From CAVTBX01 sp963733135 (lineage in GTDB: Bacteria; Actinomycetota; Thermoleophilia; Gaiellales; Gaiellaceae), in NCBI GenBank assembly GCA_963733135.1, contig CAVTBX010000007.1, positions 186,001 through 250,000 on the forward strand: a DNA stretch of 64,000 nt, given 5' to 3'. This document shows, one piece after another, positions 16,685 through 23,964 of this stretch. The position numbers were made by a program, and so were the translations under genes. The notes under the pieces are model-generated. The model saw nothing but the letters and a program-made list of their open reading frames with translations. It was not told the DNA's origin and ran no database searches. Numbering within the stretch: the first letter of the stretch is position 1; every line of letters starts with the position of its first letter.

Positions 16685-19258
16685 GTGGACGTCATCGTCA
16701 CGCACATGAACACGGACTTCGACGCGTTTGCGTCGATGCTCGCCGTGCGACGCCTCTACCCGGGCGCCTCGGTCGCCCTAACCGGCTCGCTGAACCGGAA
16801 CGTGCGTGAGTTCTACCGGCTGCACGCCGACGAGCTCGATATCGCCGAGACCGGCCGCATCGACCCCGACGAAGTAACGAGGCTGATCGTCGTCGAGACC
16901 GTCCATCCGAGCCGGCTCGGCGAGTTCGAGGAGATCGCTCGCCGCGAAGAGGTCGACGTTCTCGTCTTCGACCACCACGGCACGGAGCCGCCCGACTGGG
17001 TGCCGGTCGAGAACGTCGTCCTCTCTGAGGACGGTGCGCTGACGACCACCCTCGTGGGCGTCCTTGCCGAACGGGAGCTCGAGCCGACGCCGCTCGAGGC
17101 GACCGTGTTCGCGCTCGGTATTCACGAGGACACGGGCTCGCTGACCTATGGGGACGTGACCCAGCGCGACGCCGACGCCCTCGCCTGGTGCCTGCGTCAC
17201 GGCGCCCGGCAGGAGCTCGTCGCCCAGTTCCTCCACACGCCTCTCGGAGGACCCGAGCGCGCGCTCTTCGACGCGCTTCTGGGCGCCCTCGAGAGCCATG
17301 ATGCGATCGGGCTCGAGGTGCTCGTCGGGGCGATCTCCTGGCCTGAGTACGTAGACGGCGTCTCGAACCTGGCCCACAAGATCCTCGACGTCACGGACGC
17401 GCGCGGCCTGGTCTGCCTCGTCGAGATGGACGAGCGCGTCGTCTGCGTCTCACGGGCGCGTGTCGCCGAGCTCGACGCGTCCGTTGTCGCGCGGGCGCTC
17501 GGCGGTGGGGGACACACTCGAGCGGCGGCGGCCCTGTACCGCGGCTCTCTTTCCGACGCGCGCGAGCGAGTGCTCGAAGCGCTCCCCGGCGCAGTCCGCC
17601 GTGCCCTCACGGCCGACGACCTGATGTCGCGTCCACCCAGGTTCGTCGGCCCGGAGGATTCCGTCTCGCACGCGATGGTCATCTGCCAGCAGCACCGGCA
17701 GAGCGGTCTGCTCGTCGGCGAGCCGCACGGGCTCGAGGGCATCGTCACGCGCGAGGATCTCGACAAGGCGATCGGCCACGGCCTCTCGCACGCGCCCGTC
17801 AAGTCGGTGATGACCTCGAACGTCGTGACGTGCGACGACGCCACGCCGCTCGCCGAGCTCCAGAGGCTGATGGCGTCGACCGACGCGGGCCGCGTGCCTG
17901 TTGTCCGCGCCGGCGAGATCGTCGGGGTGGTCACGCGAAGCGACCTCCTCTCGGCCTACGGACAGAAGAGATCCGAGCCCGCGGCCGTGGCGGCGAACAT
18001 CGCCGACCAGCTCGAAGCTCTCGACGCACGCCGCGAGATCTTCGAAGCGATCCAGGCTGTCAGCGAAGGCTACGACGGCGTCTATCTCGTCGGCGGCGCC
18101 GTGCGGGACGTCCTCATGAGCGAGCCCGCCTTCGACCTCGATGTCGCGGTCGAGGGCGACGGCATCGCGTTCGGGCACGCACTCGCAGAAGCCCTCGGAG
18201 GTCGTGCCGTGCCGCACGAAAAGTTCGGCACCGCGATCGTGGTCCTGCCGAACGGCGAGCGGGTCGACGTCGCGACGACCAGGACGGAGTTCTACGACTA
18301 TCCGGCCGCCCTGCCGCGCGTCGAGCGGGCGTCGATCCGCCAGGATCTCTTCCGGCGCGACTTCACGGTCAACGCGATGGCGGCCAGCCTGAAGGGCGAG
18401 GACTTCGGGCGGCTCGTCGATCCATTCGGCGGCCTCGACGACCTGAGCCAGAAGCGCGTGCGCGTCCTCCACAATCTGTCGTTCATCGACGACCCGACGC
18501 GGATCTTCCGGGCCATCCGGTACGAGAACCGCTACGGCTTTCGGATGGACGCGCACACCGCGTCGCTCGCCCGGGCGTGCGTCGAGATGGACCTGGTGGG
18601 CGAGCTCTCCTCGGCACGACTCCGCGACGAGCTCCAGGCTCTCCTGTCCGAGGACGAGATCGCGGCGTCGATCGCGCGGCTGCACGAGCTCGGCATCGAC
18701 CGCTCCATCCACCCGCATCTCGCGGCCGACGAGGAGGCCGTGCGGCTGATCGGCGAGGTGGACGCGGTACGTGACACGCACGCGCCCGACGTGCCGCGCT
18801 GGCGGCTCAGGCTGGGCGTCCTGGCCCGCCGGCTCCCGCCCGACGAGCTCCTGGACTGGTTCGGTCGCCTGAAGATCCGGAGCCGCGACGCAGAGCTCAT
18901 TGCCGACGCCGTCACGGTCGCTCCGCGGCTTCGCGCCCTGGTGGCCGAGGCCGACGACCCGGCAACGATCCGGGCGCGGGTCGAGCCACACGCCCCCGAC
19001 GGCGCCCTGCTCGCCCTGGCCGGGGTCGGCGTGCCGCCTTCCTGCGGAGGACGCTCCGAGCTCGTCCGCTACTTCGAGGAGCTCCGGGCCGTCCGGCTCG
19101 AGGTCTCGGGTCGCGACCTCGCGGAGCTCGGTGTCACAGAGTCGCCGCGTGTTGGCGAGATCCTCGACGAGCTCCTGCGCAGGAAGCTGAACGGAGAGCT
19201 CGACGGGCGCGAGGACGAGCTGGCGGCCGCCGAGGCGCTCGTCGGAGCCGCGCGATGA
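16685..19258 (+). CDS. DHH phosphoesterase - tandem CBS - tRNA nucleotidyltransferase fusion (A-adding/CCA type)
   Basis: 857 residues. N-terminal DHH/DHHA1 part: HMNTDFDAFASML, VLVFDHHGTEPPDW, GIHEDTGSLTYGD and LGGGGHTRAAAA. Two CBS domains follow (about residues 315-430: DDLMSRPP and VKSVMTSNVVTCDD). The class II nucleotidyltransferase domain begins YLVGGAVRDVLMSEPAFDLD with the metal DxD, then RRDFTVNAMA and the Arg-rich B motif DPTRIFRAIRYENRYGFRM. Such fusions are known in Aquifex, Deinococcus and cyanobacteria, where CCA addition may be split between A-adding and CC-adding enzymes. Which activity this copy has is not decidable from sequence. TAACCT lies 7 nt before the GTG start. It overlaps the next gene by 4 bp. 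Confidence 0.9.
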   Translation: MDVIVTHMNTDFDAFASMLAVRRLYPGASVALTGSLNRNVREFYRLHADELDIAETGRIDPDEVTRLIVVETVHPSRLGEFEEIARREEVDVLVFDHHGTEPPDWVPVENVVLSEDGALTTTLVGVLAERELEPTPLEATVFALGIHEDTGSLTYGDVTQRDADALAWCLRHGARQELVAQFLHTPLGGPERALFDALLGALESHDAIGLEVLVGAISWPEYVDGVSNLAHKILDVTDARGLVCLVEMDERVVCVSRARVAELDASVVARALGGGGHTRAAAALYRGSLSDARERVLEALPGAVRRALTADDLMSRPPRFVGPEDSVSHAMVICQQHRQSGLLVGEPHGLEGIVTREDLDKAIGHGLSHAPVKSVMTSNVVTCDDATPLAELQRLMASTDAGRVPVVRAGEIVGVVTRSDLLSAYGQKRSEPAAVAANIADQLEALDARREIFEAIQAVSEGYDGVYLVGGAVRDVLMSEPAFDLDVAVEGDGIAFGHALAEALGGRAVPHEKFGTAIVVLPNGERVDVATTRTEFYDYPAALPRVERASIRQDLFRRDFTVNAMAASLKGEDFGRLVDPFGGLDDLSQKRVRVLHNLSFIDDPTRIFRAIRYENRYGFRMDAHTASLARACVEMDLVGELSSARLRDELQALLSEDEIAASIARLHELGIDRSIHPHLAADEEAVRLIGEVDAVRDTHAPDVPRWRLRLGVLARRLPPDELLDWFGRLKIRSRDAELIADAVTVAPRLRALVAEADDPATIRARVEPHAPDGALLALAGVGVPPSCGGRSELVRYFEELRAVRLEVSGRDLAELGVTESPRVGEILDELLRRKLNGELDGREDELAAAEALVGAAR

Positions 19259-19887
19259 CCGGCGCCAGCGACCTCGAGATCTTCCTCTGGCTGATCCCGT
19301 TCCTGCTCGTCAGCCTCGTCCTTCACGAGCTCGCGCACGCCGTCGTCGCGACGCGGCTGGGCGACCCGACGCCGCGCGAGCAGGGCCGGCTGACCCTGAA
19401 CCCCATCTCGCACCTCGACCCGCTCGGCACCGTGATGTTCGCGGTCACGTACTTCACGACCGGCCTCATGTTCGGTTGGGCGCGCCCGGTGCTCGTCCAG
19501 CCGGGCTACTTTCGGCGGCCGAAGGAGGGCATGGCCGTCGTGGCGGCGGCCGGGCCGGCCACGAACTTCCTGCTCGCCCTGATAGCCGGTGCGTACCTCG
19601 TGCACGGCAACCCGGAGGGCATCTGGTTCGACGTCGGCTTCCAGGCGTTCATCGTCAACATCGTGCTCGGGATCTTCAACCTGCTGCCGGTGCCGCCGCT
19701 CGACGGCTCGCGGATCGTCGGCGCGCTCCTTCCCGACCGCGCCTACGCGAGCTGGAGCGCCCTCGACGGCTACGGGATGTTCGTCCTCTTCGGTGCGATC
19801 ATCCTCTTCCAGCAGGAGTTCTTCACGCTGATGGACGACGCCTACACCGAGACGGCGCAGTTCATGATCGCGCTGGTCGGCGGATGA
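19255..19887 (+). CDS. Site-2-protease-like M50 family membrane metallopeptidase
   Basis: 210 residues with about five hydrophobic segments. Zinc motif LVLHELAHAVVATRLG (HExxH) in the first third and the second motif NLLPVPPLDGSRIVGALL (NxxPxxxLDG) in the last. This is the compact, PDZ-less S2P group, which cleaves within the membrane; substrate unknown. ATGA overlaps join it to both the tRNA nucleotidyltransferase fusion upstream and pgeF downstream, so these three are one translationally coupled unit. Confidence 0.9.
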   Translation: MTGASDLEIFLWLIPFLLVSLVLHELAHAVVATRLGDPTPREQGRLTLNPISHLDPLGTVMFAVTYFTTGLMFGWARPVLVQPGYFRRPKEGMAVVAAAGPATNFLLALIAGAYLVHGNPEGIWFDVGFQAFIVNIVLGIFNLLPVPPLDGSRIVGALLPDRAYASWSALDGYGMFVLFGAIILFQQEFFTLMDDAYTETAQFMIALVGG

Positions 19888-20612
19888 CCCTGTTTCCGTG
19901 GGAGGCGCCCGGCCCCTACCGGGTCGCGTTCTCGACGCGGCTCGGCGGGGTCAGCCAAGGGCCGTACGCGTCCCTGAACCTCGGGCTCCTCACAGCGGAC
20001 GAGCCCGAGCGCGTGCGCGAGAACCGCAGGCGGCTCTGCGAGGAGGTCGGCGCGGACGCGGACACGGCCGCCATGGCCATGCAACGACATGGAGCGCGTG
20101 TGGCGCGGGCAGACCGGCGCGGGGTCACTCGGGCGGGCGCGGACTTCGAGCCCTGCGACGGCCTCTGGACGGACCAGCCGGGCGAGGCGGTGATGCTGAT
20201 CGCCGCCGATTGCCTCCCGATCGCGCTCTGCCGCGCGAACGGGCACGGCTCGCCCGCGCTCGCGGTCCTCCATGTCGGGTGGCGAGGGCTCCTGGCCGGG
20301 ATTGTGGAGTCCGGCGCCGACGCCCTCGAAGGCGGGCCGCTCGCCGCCGCGATCGGGCCGGGCATCGGGCCGTGCTGCTACGAGGTTGGGGCGGAGGTCG
20401 CCGAGCCCTTCCGGGAACGGTTCGGCGACGATGTGCTGCGAGGGCGAAACCTCGACCTGGGCGGCGCCGCCGAGCGCGCGCTCCGCGAGGCGGGTGTCGA
20501 GTCGGTCGAGCAGACGGGTCTCTGCACAGCCTGCCGGCCCGACCTCTTCTTCTCCCATCGCCGCGACGGCGGCGTGACCGGTAGGCAAGGGGTGATCGGC
20601 TACGTCGCCTGA
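19884..20612 (+). CDS. pgeF: Peptidoglycan editing factor / YfiH-type laccase-domain protein
   Basis: 242 residues. Family signatures: FSTRLGGVSQGPYASLNLGL, MQRHGARV, ADCLPIALC, LAVLHVGWRGLLAGI with the metal-binding His/Cys residues, and AIGPGIGPCCYEVG. In E. coli the homologue removes wrongly incorporated L-Ser from UDP-MurNAc; purine nucleoside and oxidase activities are also reported for the family. Located beside sepF and other division and envelope genes, as in many Gram-positive bacteria. Confidence 0.92.
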   Translation: MTLFPWEAPGPYRVAFSTRLGGVSQGPYASLNLGLLTADEPERVRENRRRLCEEVGADADTAAMAMQRHGARVARADRRGVTRAGADFEPCDGLWTDQPGEAVMLIAADCLPIALCRANGHGSPALAVLHVGWRGLLAGIVESGADALEGGPLAAAIGPGIGPCCYEVGAEVAEPFRERFGDDVLRGRNLDLGGAAERALREAGVESVEQTGLCTACRPDLFFSHRRDGGVTGRQGVIGYVA

Positions 20613-20649
20613 GGCCGTTCGGGAGCGGTACGGGAAGCTCTGCGAGGAG

Positions 20650-21207
20650 GTGGGGCCGGGCGTCACGATCGTGGTGGCCACGAAGTACGTGTCCGTCGAC
20701 GACATGGCGGTGCTCGCCGAGGCCGGGGTGGAGGTGGTGGGGGAGAACCGGGCTCAGGATCTCGCCGCGAAGCAGGAGCGTTTCCGCGACGCCTTCCGGT
20801 GGCACTTCATCGGCCACCTGCAGTCCCGGAAGGCGAAGGACGTGTCAGAGCGCTGCGAGCTCGTCCATTCGCTCGCCTCGGAGTCGTCCGCGCGGCGGCT
20901 TACGATCCCGGCGCTCGTCGAGGTGAACCTCTCCGGGGAGGAGTCGAAAAGCGGGGTTTCCGAGGGCGAGCTGGCCGGCTTCCTCGAGGCGGCCCGGGGC
21001 GAAGGAGTCGAGATCCGGGGGCTCATGACCATGCCGCCGTTCACCGACGAGCCCGAGCGGTCACGGCCGCTCTTCCGGCGATTGCGTGAGCTCGCCGAGG
21101 AGCACGGGCTCGGTGAGCTCTCGATGGGAACCTCGCAGGACTACCGGGTCGCAGTCGACGAGGGCGCGACGTTCGTGCGAGTGGGATCGAACCTGTTCGG
21201 CCGCTAA
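20650..21207 (+). CDS. YggS/PROSC family PLP-binding protein
   Basis: Pyridoxal phosphate homeostasis protein. The PLP Lys is in TIVVATKYVSVDD, followed by VVGENRAQDLAAKQ, WHFIGHLQSRKAKDV, LVEVNLSGEESKSGVSEGEL and LSMGTSQDYRVAVDEGATFV. From GTG 20650 the Lys would be about residue 11, leaving no N-terminal helix; the same frame is open back to 20596 without ATG, GTG or TTG. Either a non-canonical start codon or a local sequence error hides the true start. It sits in the conserved order pgeF-yggS-sepF-yggT. Confidence 0.88.
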   Translation: MGPGVTIVVATKYVSVDDMAVLAEAGVEVVGENRAQDLAAKQERFRDAFRWHFIGHLQSRKAKDVSERCELVHSLASESSARRLTIPALVEVNLSGEESKSGVSEGELAGFLEAARGEGVEIRGLMTMPPFTDEPERSRPLFRRLRELAEEHGLGELSMGTSQDYRVAVDEGATFVRVGSNLFGR

Positions 21208-21210
21208 CAT
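21205..21210 (+). promoter_or_regulatory. -10 box for sepF (TAACAT)
   Basis: TAACAT ends 8 nt before the sepF ATG, where transcription would begin at or next to the start codon. No Shine-Dalgarno lies in between. Confidence 0.5.
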
Positions 21211-21218
21211 CCCGTCGC

Positions 21219-21776
21219 ATGGGTGTTGGTAACGTCTGGAACCGCGCGCTTGTCTACTTCGGCATCGTCGAGGAGGACGAGGTCTGGGACGACGAGGCCT
21301 ACGACCCCGAGGAGGAGCTCGAGCGCTCCTACGGCGAGCGGCCCAACGTCCGTCGTATCAGCGAGCGCCGTGCCCGCCGCCGCGGCCCAGAGTTCGAGGA
21401 CTGGTCGGAGCCCGAGGCGCCCGGCGACCGGGGCCGGACCGCCGTCCTGCGCCCGCCGCGCAACGCCCGGCCGCAGCTCGAGGCCGTCGCGTCGGCGAAC
21501 GTGAAGGTGCACCTCGTCGTCCCGCGGAGCTTCAACGACGCGCAGTCGATCGCAGATCGCTTCAAGGACGCGACGCCGGTCATCTTGAACCTCCAGAGTG
21601 CCGACACGGAGCTCTCGAAGCGGCTCATCGACTTCTCGAGCGGCCTCACGTATGCCCTGAACGGCGGCATGCAGCGGATCGCCGACAAGGTCTTCCTTCT
21701 GACCCCACAGAACGTCGACGTGTCGGCGGAAGAGCGCGCACGCCTCGTCGAGCGCGGCTTCTACAACCAGTCCTAG
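21219..21776 (+). CDS. sepF: Cell division protein SepF
   Basis: 185 residues. N-terminal amphipathic membrane-binding helix MGVGNVWNRALVYFGIVEED, an acidic/basic linker (about residues 20-85), and the C-terminal SepF core VKVHLVVPRSFNDAQSIADR, TPVILNLQSADTELSKRLID and FSSGLTYALNGGMQRIADKV. SepF polymers tether FtsZ to the membrane; actinobacteria lack FtsA, so SepF is their main FtsZ anchor. The neighbouring yggT and DivIVA-like genes are the usual company. Confidence 0.95.
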   Translation: MGVGNVWNRALVYFGIVEEDEVWDDEAYDPEEELERSYGERPNVRRISERRARRRGPEFEDWSEPEAPGDRGRTAVLRPPRNARPQLEAVASANVKVHLVVPRSFNDAQSIADRFKDATPVILNLQSADTELSKRLIDFSSGLTYALNGGMQRIADKVFLLTPQNVDVSAEERARLVERGFYNQS

Positions 21777-21797
21777 GGAATACCACCCTGAGTATCC

Positions 21798-21821
21798 GTA
21801 GGGGCGAGGCATGCCTCGCCC
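21798..21821 (+). repeat. Short GTAG-headed palindromic repeat, copy 1
   Basis: GTAG followed by the perfect palindrome GGGCGAGGCATGCCTCGCCC. Two related copies, one inverted, sit at 35360-35383 and 35397-35418. The heading TGTAG/CGTAG and the closing GCCCGC are conserved while the palindrome centre differs. Confidence 0.7.
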
Positions 21822-21827
21822 GCTCGC

Positions 21828-21914
21828 GTGAACGGGCGCGCCGAGCGCGCCCTCCATGCGAGTCGCGCGAAAAGCAGCGCAACTCGCCCGGCCGCCTCTG
21901 GCGGCCTCCGGCGG
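21828..21914 (-). repeat. Triple-hairpin dispersed element, copy B (inverted)
   Basis: Read on the minus strand: GGAGG, then stem GGCCGCC-AGA-GGCGGCC, then CGAGTTGCGC with GCGCGACTCG (one G-U pair), CATGGAG, then GGCGCGC-TCG-GCGCGCC and CGTTCAC. Same order and linkers as copies A and C, with different stem sequences. It fills most of the sepF-yggT gap; its distal end reaches the TAGATT -10 of yggT. Confidence 0.85.
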
Positions 21915-21920
21915 TAGATT
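21915..21920 (+). promoter_or_regulatory. -10 box for yggT (TAGATT)
   Basis: TAGATT lies 6 nt before the GTG start of yggT and directly abuts the end of triple-hairpin copy B. Confidence 0.45.
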
Positions 21921-21926
21921 CCCCGC

Positions 21927-22229
21927 GTGCCACTCGGGGACGCCATCTCGACTGCTCAGTCGTTCGTCGACGTCCTGTTCACCGTCTACTTCGCCTGCAT
22001 CCTGGCGTACATCATCTCGAGCTGGATACCGCTCCCATACAACGTGTGGCTGAACCGGTTGCAGCGGTTTCTCTATGACGTCGTCGACCCGTACATTCGG
22101 ATCTTCAGGCGCTTCGTACCGTCGATCAGGGCTGGGGGCATGGGGCTCGACCTCTCGCCGATCATCGCGATCGTCGTCCTGATCGTCGTCGAGCGGATCG
22201 TGATTCAGGCGATCGGCTCACTGCGCTGA
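21927..22229 (+). CDS. YggT family membrane protein
   Basis: 100 residues, two hydrophobic regions (FVDVLFTVYFACILAYIISS and IIAIVVLIVVERIVIQAIGS) linked by NRLQRFLYDVVDPYIRIFRR, the characteristic YggT central motif. An integral membrane protein of poorly defined function, usually next to sepF and divIVA and implicated in envelope or division-site organisation. Confidence 0.92.
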   Translation: MPLGDAISTAQSFVDVLFTVYFACILAYIISSWIPLPYNVWLNRLQRFLYDVVDPYIRIFRRFVPSIRAGGMGLDLSPIIAIVVLIVVERIVIQAIGSLR

Positions 22230-22269
22230 GGCAGGGAGACCGCGTCGGGCGGTGAAAGAGACGGGTCCG

Positions 22270-22743
22270 ATGACCCTCACGCCTGTCGAGATCCGGCACG
22301 TCGATATCGGTCGCCGACCCTTCGGCTACGACCGGGGGATCGTCGACGACCTCCTCGACCGGATCGTCGAGAGCTACGAGGGCGTCTGGCGCGAGCGTGC
22401 CGACCTCCGCGAGGAGCTCGAGCGTATGGAGGGAGAGATCGCGCGCTTCAAGGAGCTCGAAGTCCTGCTCCGGAACACGCTCGTGTCCGCGGAGCGCTCG
22501 GCCGACGACATCCGCTCGCAGGCGCGACGCGAGGCCGACCTCATCCTCGAGGAGGCAAGGGCGAAGGCCCGCGAGACGACGATCTCGGCCGAGACCGAGC
22601 GAGAACGCGTCACCGCAGAGATTCGCCGCCTCAAGTCGCTCGAAAGCGACATGCGCGCCGAGTACAAGGCGTTTCTCCTGCGCTCGCTCGACCGAGTAGA
22701 AGCGGATACGGACGTCCGCGATGCGCCCGAGCGAGCCGCTTAG
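22270..22743 (+). CDS. DivIVA-domain coiled-coil protein
   Basis: 157 residues. The N-terminus MTLTPVEIRHVDIGRRPFGY followed by DRGIVDDLLDRIVESYE is a DivIVA-type lipid-binding head; the remainder is continuous coiled coil. Shorter than Wag31/DivIVA of mycobacteria, so probably a scaffold or polarity protein working with SepF. ATG 22270 is preferred to GTG 22252 because it starts exactly at the DivIVA head. Confidence 0.87.
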   Translation: MTLTPVEIRHVDIGRRPFGYDRGIVDDLLDRIVESYEGVWRERADLREELERMEGEIARFKELEVLLRNTLVSAERSADDIRSQARREADLILEEARAKARETTISAETERERVTAEIRRLKSLESDMRAEYKAFLLRSLDRVEADTDVRDAPERAA

Positions 22744-22747
22744 CGCT

Positions 22748-22911
22748 GGAGCCCCTGACGCAGTAGGGCACTGAGCCCCCGAAGCACGCTGGGCGGCGTG
22801 AGGAGGCGTCCTCAGTCGCACCGATATGTCGTCATATCGGCGCTCCCTGCGTCCTTGCCTCACACCACCCATCGCACTTCGGTGACGAGGCCCCACCGCA
22901 TCAGAGGCTCC
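22748..22911 (-). repeat. Long-hairpin element family 1, copy F1a
   Basis: A 164-bp interval that folds as one imperfect hairpin. Outer arms GGAGCCCCTGACGCAG and its near complement; on the minus strand the core reads AAGGACGCAGGGAGCG, a 20-nt hairpin with an 8-bp stem, then TGCGACTGAGGACGCC (core 22805-22856). The 25-bp arm just outside the core has one clear mismatch and four U-G or G-U pairs when read as minus-strand RNA. It ends immediately before the TATACT promoter of the TraR/DksA gene. Confidence 0.85.
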
Positions 22912-22917
22912 TATACT
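22912..22917 (+). promoter_or_regulatory. -10 box for the TraR/DksA-like gene (TATACT)
   Basis: TATACT, 6 nt before GTG 22924, starts on the base after long-hairpin element F1a ends. Confidence 0.55.
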
Positions 22918-22923
22918 GAGCCG

Positions 22924-23334
22924 GTGGCGGCCGGTTCCGACCCAGCTTCGATGGCACGTCCCATCGCGGGGGAACGCGTGGACGTCGACCGTTTTCGGAA
23001 GCTTCTCCTCGTCCACCGCGAGAGCGCCGAGCACGCCTATCGCATCATGCACGACGCCAACACGGTCTCGCTCGAGGACGAGACCGAGGAGGAGAGCTAC
23101 GACAACCACCTCGCCGACGTCGCCACGGCGACGTACATGCGCGAGCTCGACTACACGCTCGAGGACAACACGGAGCACGTCATCGCGGACATCGACGCTG
23201 CGCTTTCGAGGATCGACGAAGGGACATACGGGACATGCGTGCGCTGCGGGAGCACGATCGCGGAGGAGCGCCTCGAGGCGATGCCGTACGCGACGATGTG
23301 CATCGAGTGCAAGAGGCTCGACGAGAGGGGCTGA
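22924..23334 (+). CDS. TraR/DksA-type zinc-finger protein
   Basis: 136 residues. Coiled-coil hairpin region (FRKLLLVHRESAEHAYRIMH onward, acidic) and a C-terminal four-Cys zinc finger GTCVRCGSTIAEERLEAMPY with CIEC. DksA/TraR proteins enter the RNA polymerase secondary channel; in actinobacteria related RbpA/CarD-independent roles are unclear. GTG 22924 is chosen because TATACT sits 6 nt upstream; the longer frame runs through the F1a repeat. It overlaps lspA. Confidence 0.85.
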   Translation: MAAGSDPASMARPIAGERVDVDRFRKLLLVHRESAEHAYRIMHDANTVSLEDETEEESYDNHLADVATATYMRELDYTLEDNTEHVIADIDAALSRIDEGTYGTCVRCGSTIAEERLEAMPYATMCIECKRLDERG

Positions 23335-23915
23335 CGAATCCCTCCCCGCGGCTGATCGACGTTCGCGTCGGATCGGCCACGGACGGCAGGGCGCCTATCT
23401 CGTCTGCTGAGCGGTCGCTTGCGGCCAGGCCGTTCCACTGGCTTGCGCTCGTTGCAATCGCGCTCGCGGCGCTCGTGGCCGATCAGGTCACGAAGCAGAT
23501 CGTCGTCTCAACGCTCGACCGCGGCGAGTCGTACGAGGTTCTGGGCCCGCTCTCGATCCACCACGTCCACAACTCGGGCATCGCATTCGGGATCTTCTCG
23601 ACCTGGGCGGGGCCGGTGACGCTCCTGACTGCGATCGCGATCCTTTGGATGGTCGGCTACTTCGCCCGCTCGGGCGCCAGACACCCGGTGCTGCCGATCG
23701 CCCTCGGGTTCCTGATCGGCGGCAGCCTCGGGAACCTCGTCGACCGGATCCGGCTCGGCCATGTGACCGACTTCCTCGACCTCACGTACTGGCCCGCGTT
23801 CAACCTCGCCGACACCTTCATCGTCTCCGGGGTCGGGATCCTCATGGCGGCGCTCATCCTCGCCGAGCGTCGCCCGCCCGCTCCGCAGCGCGTCCCGACG
23901 ACGCTCAGCAGCTGA
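23307..23915 (+). CDS. lspA: Lipoprotein signal peptidase (signal peptidase II)
   Basis: Membrane aspartyl protease that cleaves prolipoprotein signal peptides after lipidation. Four hydrophobic segments with LVADQVTKQIVVSTL, HNSGIAFGIF, SLGNLVDRIRLGHVTDFLDL (first catalytic Asp) and FNLADTFIVSGVGI (second Asp). The start is uncertain: GTG 23307 overlaps the upstream gene by 28 bp and gives 202 residues with an unusual 40-residue N-terminal lead; no start codon occurs closer to the first membrane segment. Followed in the usual order by rluD, but with a large secreted protein gene inserted between them. Confidence 0.92.
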   Translation: MQEARREGLTNPSPRLIDVRVGSATDGRAPISSAERSLAARPFHWLALVAIALAALVADQVTKQIVVSTLDRGESYEVLGPLSIHHVHNSGIAFGIFSTWAGPVTLLTAIAILWMVGYFARSGARHPVLPIALGFLIGGSLGNLVDRIRLGHVTDFLDLTYWPAFNLADTFIVSGVGILMAALILAERRPPAPQRVPTTLSS

Positions 23916-23964
23916 CAGCCCGGGTGATTGAGACGCCTATCGCCCCTGCCGATGGCGCGGAGGG

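Noticed and set aside
20596..20649. Extension of the yggS-like gene upstream to 20596
   Set aside because: The frame is open and adds plausible helix, but contains no ATG, GTG or TTG; recorded as an uncertainty rather than a start.
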